29,920 bases of DNA, from contig DIYS01000233.1 of NCBI GenBank assembly GCA_002429115.1, positions 1 to 29,920 of the forward strand. Direction: 5' to 3'. The position numbers were made by a program, and so were the translations under genes. The stretch's first letter is position 1. The number at the start of each line of letters is the position of its first letter. Positions 8,243 to 15,202 of this stretch are shown here, piece after piece. The notes under the pieces are model-generated. The model was not told where the DNA came from. It did no database searches and saw only the letters and a list, made by a program, of their open reading frames with translations. The DNA is from Saccharicrinis sp. UBA6048 (GTDB lineage: Bacteria; Bacteroidota; Bacteroidia; Bacteroidales; Marinilabiliaceae).

Positions 8243-9487
8243 TTGAATCTCGAACTTTTTATAGCTAAGAAAATCGCATCCGGCGGATTAACCGGCAAAA
8301 AACTGGCTGGCCCGGTTATCAAAGTGGCTACATTAGGAATTATCCTCGGAGTGGTGGTAATGATTTTATCATTGGCCGTTGGTTTTGGATTTAAAAAAGA
8401 GATTCGCGAAAAGATTAGTGGTTTTGCTGCGCATATCCAGGTGATGAGCTATGATTACAATTTCTCATACGAAACCAATCCGATCAATCGGGATACGGGG
8501 CTCGAGGAAGAAATTAGTAATATTGAAGGTGTAAAATACATTCAACGATTCAGCACTAAACCAGGCATTGTTAAGGCCAATGATGCCATTCAGGGCATTG
8601 TATTAAAAGGTGTTGGAGAAGAGTATAACTGGGAATTTATCAGCTCGATATTAACAGAGGGTAAGCTGCCTGAGATTAAAGATTCAACAAGATCAAATGC
8701 TATACTTTTATCTGTAGAACTAGCTCGTACACTTAATGTTAAGGTGGGTGATAAATTACGAATGTACTTTGTTCAGGATAATATCCGACAGCGACAGTTT
8801 AAGATCTGTGGATTATACGATTCTCACTTCCCTGAATATGATAAACTGTTTGCTTTTGTTGATATCAAGCATCTTCAAAAACTAAATGGGTGGGATGACA
8901 CGCAGGTGTCGGGTTATGAGATTGGCTTACACCAGTTCGATCAGCTGTATGATGTTTACGAAGAAGTCTATTATACCACCAGTTCCAAAGTAGAAAGTGA
9001 TGGTACCATGCTACGGGCAAAGACCATTGAGCAGATTCAGCCTCAAATTTTTGGTTGGCTAAGCCTTTTGGATACCAATGTCTATGTAATTCTTGTTCTA
9101 ATCATATTGGTGGCCAGTTTTAATATGATATCCGGATTATTGATTCTCATTCTCGAACGAACCAATATGATTGGTATACTCAAAGCCATAGGGGCAGAAG
9201 ACTGGAACCTGCGTAAGGTATTCATATATCTGGCCGGTATTATTATTGGTCGTGGTATGATATGGGGAAATATTATTGGATTGGCGTTGTGCTTTCTGCA
9301 AAAATATACGCAGCTGGTTAAGCTTGATCCCGCAAACTATTACCTTTCTACTGTTCCAATTGATATTTCGCCCCTCCACTGGGTTTTATTAAATATTGGT
9401 GTTCTGCTTGTAACCATGACTATGATGTTAGGTCCATCTTATTTAGTTGCCAGAATCCTTCCTGTTAAAGCTATTCGATTTAATTGA
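8243..9487 (+). CDS. FtsX/LolE-family ABC transporter permease (TTG start)
   Basis: A 414-residue inner-membrane permease of the FtsX/MacB/LolCE type. From TTG at 8243 the protein begins NLELFIAKKIASGG after the initiator, the typical start of LolE-like proteins. One membrane helix (about 28-50, TLGIILGVVVMILSLAVGFG) precedes a periplasmic domain of about 210 residues. Three C-terminal helices follow (VYVILVLIILVASFN; the segment after KVFIYL; and WVLLNIGVLLVTMTMML). The cytoplasmic coupling motif NMIGILKAIGA is clear. In the Lol system such permeases extract lipoproteins from the inner membrane with the LolD ATPase. No ATPase gene is adjacent, and in Bacteroidota it is often encoded elsewhere. 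The upstream frame to 8198 also begins with TTG but overlaps the promoter. Confidence 0.82.
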   Translation: MNLELFIAKKIASGGLTGKKLAGPVIKVATLGIILGVVVMILSLAVGFGFKKEIREKISGFAAHIQVMSYDYNFSYETNPINRDTGLEEEISNIEGVKYIQRFSTKPGIVKANDAIQGIVLKGVGEEYNWEFISSILTEGKLPEIKDSTRSNAILLSVELARTLNVKVGDKLRMYFVQDNIRQRQFKICGLYDSHFPEYDKLFAFVDIKHLQKLNGWDDTQVSGYEIGLHQFDQLYDVYEEVYYTTSSKVESDGTMLRAKTIEQIQPQIFGWLSLLDTNVYVILVLIILVASFNMISGLLILILERTNMIGILKAIGAEDWNLRKVFIYLAGIIIGRGMIWGNIIGLALCFLQKYTQLVKLDPANYYLSTVPIDISPLHWVLLNIGVLLVTMTMMLGPSYLVARILPVKAIRFN

Positions 9488-9506
9488 CCGAGAATTGGAT
9501 TAACGA

Positions 9507-9543
9507 TGTCCGTTTAGCGACACTTACTGTTCGGAAACGAACA
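9507..9543. promoter_or_regulatory. Two tandem dyads, candidate regulator binding sites
   Basis: TGTCCG-N5-CGACA (9507-9522) and TGTTCG-GAAA-CGAACA (9528-9543) are similar inverted repeats with centres 21 bp apart, two helical turns. The second is perfect and could also form an RNA hairpin with a GNRA loop. They start 19 bases after the permease stop codon. A competing longer pairing, ATGTCCGTTT (9506-9515) with AAACGAACAT (9535-9544, one mismatch), is also possible. Confidence 0.4.
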
Positions 9544-9699
9544 TTAGTTTATACCTGTAAAACTTAATTACAATCTTTTTTCTCATATTAACAATTCGTA
9601 AAGTTCATGCTATTATGGGTATACAGAAGGCGTGATAGAAGTCAGTGTCTTTTTTTTTAATGTTTATTTAAAGCTGGTATGGTTGTTGGTTTAAACAGT

Positions 9700-9766
9700 G
9701 CAAATACTTAATTAAGGTTTAAGTTAATAAATGGGACAGAGAGCCGGGAACGCCCGGCTTTTTTTA
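9700..9766 (+). ncRNA. Candidate small RNA ending in a strong terminator
   Basis: Low-confidence call. The 9488-10039 gap has no gene, yet contains a strong intrinsic terminator at 9742-9766, about 255 bases after the permease stop. TGGTATG-N4-TTGG at 9675-9689 resembles a sigma54 -24/-12 element, with one important mismatch (TTGG for TTGC). If used, it would start a transcript near 9700 of about 65 bases. The tandem dyads at 9507-9543 lie at a distance usual for sigma54 enhancer sites. The alternative is that the terminator simply ends a long 3' leader of the permease transcript. Confidence 0.25.
9742..9766 (+). terminator. Intrinsic terminator
   Basis: AGCCGGG (9742-9748) pairs with CCCGGCT (9753-9759) around an AACG loop, followed by a run of seven T. 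The stem is the most GC-rich structure in the gap. It ends either the permease transcript or an unannotated small RNA. Confidence 0.85.
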
Positions 9767-9979
9767 TTATATCTACTTTATATACATCTCTACATCTCTA
9801 TTTTGATCAGCCTATTCCGAGTATGTTGGTCAGTTCTATCTCACCTCTAATACCCATAAAATACGTTCTTAAGACTTATTTCCCTAATAGTCGATATTAT
9901 CAAAAATTGAATGTTATTTATTTAATTAAAAGTTCAGCAAATAACAAAAATACATCAAAAAGTTTAAAATAGCACAAAA

Positions 9980-10010
9980 TTGACATTAATGTTAAAATAG
10001 TCTACATTGG
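9980..10010 (+). promoter_or_regulatory. Promoter of the lysine-degradation operon with overlapping palindrome
   Basis: TTG at 9980-9982 and TACATTGG at 10003-10010 are 20 bases apart, matching the Bacteroidota -33/-7 pattern with one mismatch in the -7 element. The 16-base near-palindrome TTGACATTAATGTTAA (9980-9995, perfect core ACATTAATGT) overlaps the -33 element and spacer, where a repressor would block RNA polymerase. A related palindrome recurs at 12003-12018. The start codon at 10040 lies about 23 bases after the expected start site. Confidence 0.5.
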
Positions 10011-10039
10011 AATATGTGTTAAACTAAAACTATTTGATA

Positions 10040-11104
10040 ATGATTAAAAAAATTGCGGTTGTAGGACTTGGAAAAGTCGGCTCATTAGTGGCCATTCTAC
10101 TAAACAAGTCCTTTGATGTACATGGCTTTGATTCACATTTAAATTCAGAAACATACGCTTTCCAAACTTCTCAAATTAATATATCAGATCAACAGTCAAC
10201 TCTGAATCAGCTTAGTGAATTTGATGCTGTTGTTTCTTGTTTACCATACAAGTATAATATAATTATAGCCAAAGTCGCTCATCAGTTAGGTTTGCATTAT
10301 TTTGATTTGACCGAGGATATTAAAACGTCCGTTGAAATCAAGAAACTATCCGAAACTTCAAAAGGAGTGATGGCTCCGCAATGCGGACTGGCTCCTGGAT
10401 ATATAGGAATTGTTGGATATGATCTGGTGAAGAAATTTGATAAACTCCGGGATGTTGAGCTCCGAGTAGGTGCACTCCCACGCTATCCTAATGGTTTACT
10501 CGGCTATTCTTTCAATTGGTCTCCGGCAGGTGTTATTAATGAATACATTGAAGATGCTGAGGTAATTACTAATGGTAAAAGAAAATTTGTTTCGTCCATG
10601 ATGGGTCTCGAAACTATAAATATTGAAGGACGTGAGTACGAGGCTTTTTACACTAGTGGCGGATTAGGCACCTTATGCAAAACGTTGGATGGAAAAGTAG
10701 ACACACTAAACTATAAAACAATTCGCTATCCGGGGCATGCACGTTTAATGCGCTTTCTGATCACTGAACTCATCCTGAAGGATAAAAAGGATGTGTTGGA
10801 AGAGATTCTGACAATTGCCAAACCGCCTGTAAAAGAAGACATGGTGCATGTTTATGCGGCCGTTGAAGGCTGGCAGGGCGACAAGCTTTTCAGAGAAGAG
10901 TTTTTTCAAACCTATTTGCCGCAGACTATTGATGGTAAGGAGTTCAGAGCCATCTCATGGACCACAGCTTCAAGTGTGTGCAGTGTGGTTGAACTGGTTC
11001 ACAAAGGCAAGACAGCTGCTAAGGGCTACTTAAAGCAGGAGGATATTAACCTGAAGGATTTCTTATCGACGACTTACGGACAGTACTATAAAAACCAAAT
11101 GTAA
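10040..11104 (+). CDS. L-lysine 6-dehydrogenase-like protein (saccharopine dehydrogenase fold)
   Basis: A 354-residue cytoplasmic NAD(P)-dependent enzyme. I choose ATG 10040 over the in-frame TTG two codons upstream. The N-terminal Rossmann motif is G9-x-G11-x-x-G14 in VVGLGKVGS. The C-terminal domain carries TSGG (205-208) and YKTIRYPGH (225-233), which I recall from Geobacillus lysine 6-dehydrogenase, as well as the APGYIGIVGYDL segment. LysDH converts L-lysine and NAD+ to allysine (2-aminoadipate 6-semialdehyde) and ammonia. A saccharopine dehydrogenase would yield the same product, but no lysine-ketoglutarate reductase is present here. The length is slightly below the 385 of characterised LysDH. 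The next gene starts two bases after its stop, so translation is probably coupled. Family firm, substrate inferred from context. Confidence 0.78.
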   Translation: MIKKIAVVGLGKVGSLVAILLNKSFDVHGFDSHLNSETYAFQTSQINISDQQSTLNQLSEFDAVVSCLPYKYNIIIAKVAHQLGLHYFDLTEDIKTSVEIKKLSETSKGVMAPQCGLAPGYIGIVGYDLVKKFDKLRDVELRVGALPRYPNGLLGYSFNWSPAGVINEYIEDAEVITNGKRKFVSSMMGLETINIEGREYEAFYTSGGLGTLCKTLDGKVDTLNYKTIRYPGHARLMRFLITELILKDKKDVLEEILTIAKPPVKEDMVHVYAAVEGWQGDKLFREEFFQTYLPQTIDGKEFRAISWTTASSVCSVVELVHKGKTAAKGYLKQEDINLKDFLSTTYGQYYKNQM

Positions 11105-11106
11105 TT

Positions 11107-12006
11107 ATGGATACGCTTAATAAAATATTAGCCGGATTAATGACCCGCTATCAACAACGGGTTACAGATGTCAATAAGATTGCCCTTGCGCTAAAAGATC
11201 GAGGAATTATCAATGATTTGTCTGATATAGAAAATGATCATATTGCCTTTAGAACGATTGGCGTTTCGCAACTTGGTATTCAATCCTTGGAAAAGATATT
11301 TTTATACCATGGTTATATGGCTCGGGATGATTTTTACTTCGAGCATAAAAAATTAAATGCACGATGGTATGCACCTCCTGAAAACCATCTGCCAAGAATA
11401 TTTATAAGTGAGTTACGAGTTAATGATTTTCCAGCGGATATACAGAGTATTATCCGATCATATACCGATGAGGTGAAAACTGATCCTGTTGAAGAATTAG
11501 ATTTAAATAATGCCACGGAGGTGGATGAGTTTCTGCATTCTTCTTTGTGGCGAAGACCAACGTGGAACGACTATGAAAAATTGGCTGAAGTAAGTGAGTA
11601 TGCATCGTGGACAATTTATAACAAATACTACCTGAATCACTTCACCATCAGTGTACACAACTTACCTCTACCTAATAATACACTGGAGGAATTTAATAAG
11701 TTTTTGCAGGAAATAGGTATCATCCTTAATAACGCCGGAGGTATAATCAAAACCAGTAATGATGGATTGCTGAAGCAAAGTTCATCTGTTTCTCATATGA
11801 TTGATGCCTCTTTTGCCGATAATGAGGTTCGAAAGATATCGGGAAGTTATGTGGAGTTTGCCGAGCGAAAAGTACTACCTCAATATACGCATTTACAAGA
11901 GGGTGAAATCGAAAGGAAGCACCGTCGAGATGGATTTGAGACGGCCAATGCGGATAAAATTTTTGAAAGTACTTATTCAAGTCAAACAGGTAAAACGAAG
12001 AATTAA
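11107..12006 (+). CDS. DUF1338 protein, HglS-type 2-oxoadipate dioxygenase/decarboxylase (short form)
   Basis: A 299-residue DUF1338 protein. HglS of Pseudomonas putida, the characterised member, converts 2-oxoadipate with O2 to D-2-hydroxyglutarate and CO2 in lysine catabolism, using a metal held by two His and one Glu, plus an Arg for the substrate. The pattern is kept here: H45 and R49 in DHIAFRT (the same four-residue spacing as H70/R74 of HglS), H178 in LNHFTISV and E250 in GSYVEFAER. It is much shorter than HglS (about 460), mainly beyond the core, as in other short-form members. It lies between two lysine-degradation enzymes, with a two-base gap upstream and 32 bases downstream, which supports the assignment. 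If correct, the pathway needs oxygen. Equivalence of residues is by eye. Confidence 0.8.
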   Translation: MDTLNKILAGLMTRYQQRVTDVNKIALALKDRGIINDLSDIENDHIAFRTIGVSQLGIQSLEKIFLYHGYMARDDFYFEHKKLNARWYAPPENHLPRIFISELRVNDFPADIQSIIRSYTDEVKTDPVEELDLNNATEVDEFLHSSLWRRPTWNDYEKLAEVSEYASWTIYNKYYLNHFTISVHNLPLPNNTLEEFNKFLQEIGIILNNAGGIIKTSNDGLLKQSSSVSHMIDASFADNEVRKISGSYVEFAERKVLPQYTHLQEGEIERKHRRDGFETANADKIFESTYSSQTGKTKN

Positions 12007-12018
12007 CATCAGTGTTAA
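12003..12018. promoter_or_regulatory. Second operator-like palindrome in the lysine operon
   Basis: TTAACATCAGTGTTAA has perfect six-base arms (TTAACA and TGTTAA). It matches the promoter palindrome TTGACATTAATGTTAA (9980-9995) at 13 of 16 positions. It overlaps the stop codon of the DUF1338 gene and fills much of the 32-base gap before the aldehyde dehydrogenase gene. It may be an internal operator or, alternatively, an RNA stem. Confidence 0.4.
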
Positions 12019-12038
12019 TCATTTAATGGAAGACAATT

Positions 12039-13568
12039 ATGCTACAAGATATTTTGAATCATTTTCAAATAAGTAATGCCAATGAGGGTTCATGGATCGG
12101 AAAAACTCCAATTCACTCAAACGGATCTTTATTGGAATTTTTTTCGCCCGTTGATGGTGAGTTAATATCAACAATTAAAATGAGCGACAGGCATGCTTAT
12201 GACAGAATTGTTGAGGATTCTAAAAAAACATTTAAGCAATGGCAAACGGTTCCTGCGCCCAAACGAGGAGAAATTGTGCGACAGTTTGGCGAAAAGCTAA
12301 GGAAAGAGAAGGAGTATTTGGGCAAGCTGGTTGCTTTTGAAATGGGTAAAAGCATTCAGGAAAGCTATGGTGAGGTGCAGGAAATGATTGATATCTGTGA
12401 TTTTGCGGTTGGTTTATCGCGTCAGTTATATGGGCTCACTATGCAAAGTGAACGACCAATGCACCGAATGTATGAACAATGGCATCCGCTGGGAGTCGTT
12501 GGTATTATATCAGCTTTTAACTTTCCGGTGGCCGTATGGAGCTGGAACAGTGCCATTGCCTGGGTGTGTGGAAATGTATGTATCTGGAAAGCATCTGAAA
12601 AAACACCTTTAACAGCCTTGGTTTGTCAGAAGCTTATTGCAGAAGTATTGGAGACAAATGATTTACCCCAGGCAATCAGCTGTCTGGTAACTGGAAGCAA
12701 AGAAGTAGGCGAATGGATGAGTACTGATAAGAATCTACCACTTATATCTGCAACTGGTTCAACGCTTATGGGTAAGGCCGTTGCGCAAAATGTTGCCAAT
12801 CGATTTGGTAAATCATTATTAGAGCTGGGGGGTAATAATGCCATGATTATTACAGAAAATGCAGATTTAAACATCGCCATACCGGCAACGTATTTTGGTG
12901 CCGTTGGTACCACAGGTCAGCGCTGTACTTCAACCCGCCGATTAATAGTGCATGAATCAATATTGGAGCGTGTAATCGACAGGCTTGTTAATGCTTATCA
13001 GCAAATTAAAATTGGCAATCCACTAGATTCAAAAAACCATATGGGGCCCTTAGTGGATGCAGATGCTGTTGATAACTACCTGGCTGGTATTAATGAATGT
13101 AAAAAGCAGGGGGCAGAACTTATTATAGAAGGCGGTATTCTTCAAAACGAAGATTTGAAAAATGGATGCTATGTAACTCCTTCAATTGCTAAAGTAGATG
13201 CTGATTTACCGATATTACAGCAGGAGTTGTTTGCTCCGCTTTTATATATAATTTCCTATAAAGAGCTGGACGAAGCAATTAAAATTCAGAATGATGTGCC
13301 GCAAGGTTTATCGTCAACAATTATGACGATGAATATGCGCGAAGCTGAATATTTTCTTTCACATAGTGGGAGCGATTGCGGAATAGCCAATGTAAATATA
13401 GGAACGTCAGGAGCTGAAATTGGTGGTGCCTTTGGTGGTGAAAAGGAAACCGGAGGAGGACGTGAAAGTGGCAGTGATGCCTGGAAAAATTATATGCGCA
13501 GACAAACGGTTACTATCAACTACTCCGATGAGTTGCCTCTTTCTCAGGGAATTAAATTTGAGATTTAA
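12039..13568 (+). CDS. ALDH7-type L-aminoadipate-semialdehyde dehydrogenase
   Basis: A 509-residue NAD(P)+-dependent aldehyde dehydrogenase of the ALDH7 (antiquitin/AmaB) branch. The catalytic pair is visible: general base E262 in LLELGGNNA and nucleophile C296 in TTGQRCTSTRR, 34 residues apart as in canonical ALDHs. ALDH7-type landmarks are EQWHPLGVVGIISAFNFP, NSAIAWVCGNVCIWKASEKT and the C-terminal GGEKETGGGRESGSDAWKNY. It oxidises allysine to L-2-aminoadipate, directly after the lysine dehydrogenase step. It is the third gene of the operon, 32 bases behind the DUF1338 gene, with a palindrome in the gap. No clear terminator follows; the next 130 bases hold a degenerate GCGCAAA-type repeat. 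Family confidence is high, and the substrate is well supported by context. Confidence 0.88.
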   Translation: MLQDILNHFQISNANEGSWIGKTPIHSNGSLLEFFSPVDGELISTIKMSDRHAYDRIVEDSKKTFKQWQTVPAPKRGEIVRQFGEKLRKEKEYLGKLVAFEMGKSIQESYGEVQEMIDICDFAVGLSRQLYGLTMQSERPMHRMYEQWHPLGVVGIISAFNFPVAVWSWNSAIAWVCGNVCIWKASEKTPLTALVCQKLIAEVLETNDLPQAISCLVTGSKEVGEWMSTDKNLPLISATGSTLMGKAVAQNVANRFGKSLLELGGNNAMIITENADLNIAIPATYFGAVGTTGQRCTSTRRLIVHESILERVIDRLVNAYQQIKIGNPLDSKNHMGPLVDADAVDNYLAGINECKKQGAELIIEGGILQNEDLKNGCYVTPSIAKVDADLPILQQELFAPLLYIISYKELDEAIKIQNDVPQGLSSTIMTMNMREAEYFLSHSGSDCGIANVNIGTSGAEIGGAFGGEKETGGGRESGSDAWKNYMRRQTVTINYSDELPLSQGIKFEI

Positions 13569-13599
13569 GAGTTAATATATTTTAGTGGATATCCAAGGA

Positions 13600-13735
13600 C
13601 TAAGTTTCGCGCAAAGTTCGCCAAGAAAAGCGCAAAGCCCGCAAATCGTTGTAGATTGTTTTTTCAATTTTTGCGCTCTTAGCGTTTTTCAATTTTTGCG
13701 TCCATAGCGAGAAAATTTTAAATCTTGGATCGTAC
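13600..13735. repeat. Degenerate GCGCAAAG repeat with inverted copies
   Basis: Words of the type GCGCAAAG/TTCGCC occur at 13608-13645 and in inverted orientation (TTTGCGCTCTTAGCG, TTTTTGCGTCC) at 13670-13712. AGCGCAAA (13629-13636) pairs exactly with TTTGCGCT (13670-13677), and the match continues imperfectly outward, so the stretch can fold. Such repeats are seen between genes in many Bacteroidota. It follows the ALDH stop codon and might end the operon transcript, although no T-run follows a clean stem. Confidence 0.6.
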
Positions 13736-13913
13736 CTTTTTCAGCTCTTGACAATTCTACTTAAAAACAGTAATTCACTACGATTAGCCTCAAATACTCC
13801 GCTATTCCCGCAATAGCTATATCGTGCCAATAGTTAAAATTTACAATTAGCGTCTGCACAGTGTTTCAAACCACGACTCTAAATTAGGTTATTATTAAGG
13901 GGTTGCATCTATA

Positions 13914-13936
13914 ATTACAATGCCTTAAATTGTAAT
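13914..13936. promoter_or_regulatory. Inverted repeat upstream of the DUF1254/sulfatase genes
   Basis: ATTACAAT (13914-13921) and ATTGTAAT (13929-13936) are perfect eight-base arms around seven bases, in the 13569-14104 gap. The site could bind a dimeric regulator. I see no clear TAnnTTTG promoter between it and the start at 14105, so which transcript it controls is uncertain. The rest of the gap is AT-rich without a gene. Confidence 0.35.
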
Positions 13937-14104
13937 AGCATAATCAAAGTAACCCATATATGAAAACAAGAACTCTATTCAATTGCAGTCAACGTTTGAA
14001 ATTAAGCGAGACTTCTCATCCCATCCGATTTATAAATTAAGATTTCTATTAAAAGCCTGATAATCGAATACCAAATATATTTAACTATAAACTAGAGAAA
14101 CATT

Positions 14105-15127
14105 ATGAAATTAATTCGTCAATACCTTATCGGAGCGTTTATTATTGCATTGATGTTTGGATGTCAGTTACGAAACAAGAAACAGCAGAGTGAAGAAACT
14201 AAAGAAAGCACCGGAATTATTGTGACACAGGATAATTTTCCGCAAGCTTATTCTAATATGCGTCTTGGTGCAGTAATAAAAAGAGCTGGTGGAATAAACA
14301 CATTTTTTGAGATGCCGGTTCCTCCAAGTGAACCAGAAAAGCAATTTGTGGTGCGCATGAATCGTGATACCTATTACTCGGTTTCTGTCATAGATATGTC
14401 AGGAGATGTTTATGTGACAATTCCAGAGACTAATGATTATGTCACCTTGCAGGTGGTGGACGAAAACCACGAAACACAACGTATGATATACGGATCGGGA
14501 AGGCATAAAATTACCGCAAAAACAACGCATGCCTTTGTTATTGTAAGAGCTCTTGAAGATGCTGCCCGCAGGAATCTGATTATTGAAGCCAGTAGTGCAA
14601 AACCATTCAAGGTGAAGGATTGGGATATGGAATCTTTCAAAGCGGTGGATAAAGCTGGAAATATTGATTTCAGCGATGGATATGATCAAAGTAAAGCCTT
14701 TGGTAATAAGGAAAGTGGGCAAACATCGTACATGAACTATGTAGGAGCCGCAGGAGGCTGGGGTGGCGCCATGGTTGAAGATAATATTTACCAGACAAGC
14801 CCCTACATGAGCACAGACGGCTGTTACGAAATGACTTTTGTAGATCCTGAGCCTGAATATTTCTGGTCAGCAACGGTTTATAATGGTGATGGCCGAATGT
14901 TTAATGATGTCGCTAATATTTCCAGCGAAATGAATCCGGTTAAGAATGATGACGGAACATACACCTTGCGTTTTGGCTGCGATGGACAACCAAATAATAT
15001 TCCAATAAGAGAAGGGAATACAACCGGTAAATTTAATGTTCTGATGCGTCATTACGGACCAAGTGAGATGGTTAGTAATAATGAACCAGGTTACGATGTA
15101 ACCAAAGACATCGTTAAGATAAAGTAA
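14105..15127 (+). CDS. DUF1254/DUF1214 domain lipoprotein
   Basis: A 340-residue protein with a lipoprotein-type signal ending at C20 (IIALMFGC). The lipobox is slightly unusual, with Phe at -2. Residues about 40-150 match the DUF1254 pattern, including the conserved RMNRDTYYSVSVIDMSGDVYVTIP and a central VDENHETQRMIYGSGRH. The C-terminal part matches DUF1214: WSATVYNGDGRMF, then NDDGTYTLRFG, then an LMRHYGPS end. These two domains commonly occur together. The biochemical function is unknown. It lies 75 bases before a sulfatase gene with no terminator between, so the two are probably co-transcribed. It may act with the sulfatase in the periplasm or at the outer membrane, but this is inference from position only. 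Confidence 0.82.
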   Translation: MKLIRQYLIGAFIIALMFGCQLRNKKQQSEETKESTGIIVTQDNFPQAYSNMRLGAVIKRAGGINTFFEMPVPPSEPEKQFVVRMNRDTYYSVSVIDMSGDVYVTIPETNDYVTLQVVDENHETQRMIYGSGRHKITAKTTHAFVIVRALEDAARRNLIIEASSAKPFKVKDWDMESFKAVDKAGNIDFSDGYDQSKAFGNKESGQTSYMNYVGAAGGWGGAMVEDNIYQTSPYMSTDGCYEMTFVDPEPEYFWSATVYNGDGRMFNDVANISSEMNPVKNDDGTYTLRFGCDGQPNNIPIREGNTTGKFNVLMRHYGPSEMVSNNEPGYDVTKDIVKIK

Positions 15128-15202
15128 TTGTGTAAATGTATTTAATACCAGATTTTTATAAATACTAAGTCTAAGTACTATATTAATTCAAACACTAGCA
15201 TT

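Noticed and set aside
9730..9800. ATG at 9731 opening a short frame through the terminator
   Set aside because: The frame would run through the terminator stem and T-run. It has no sensible protein character.
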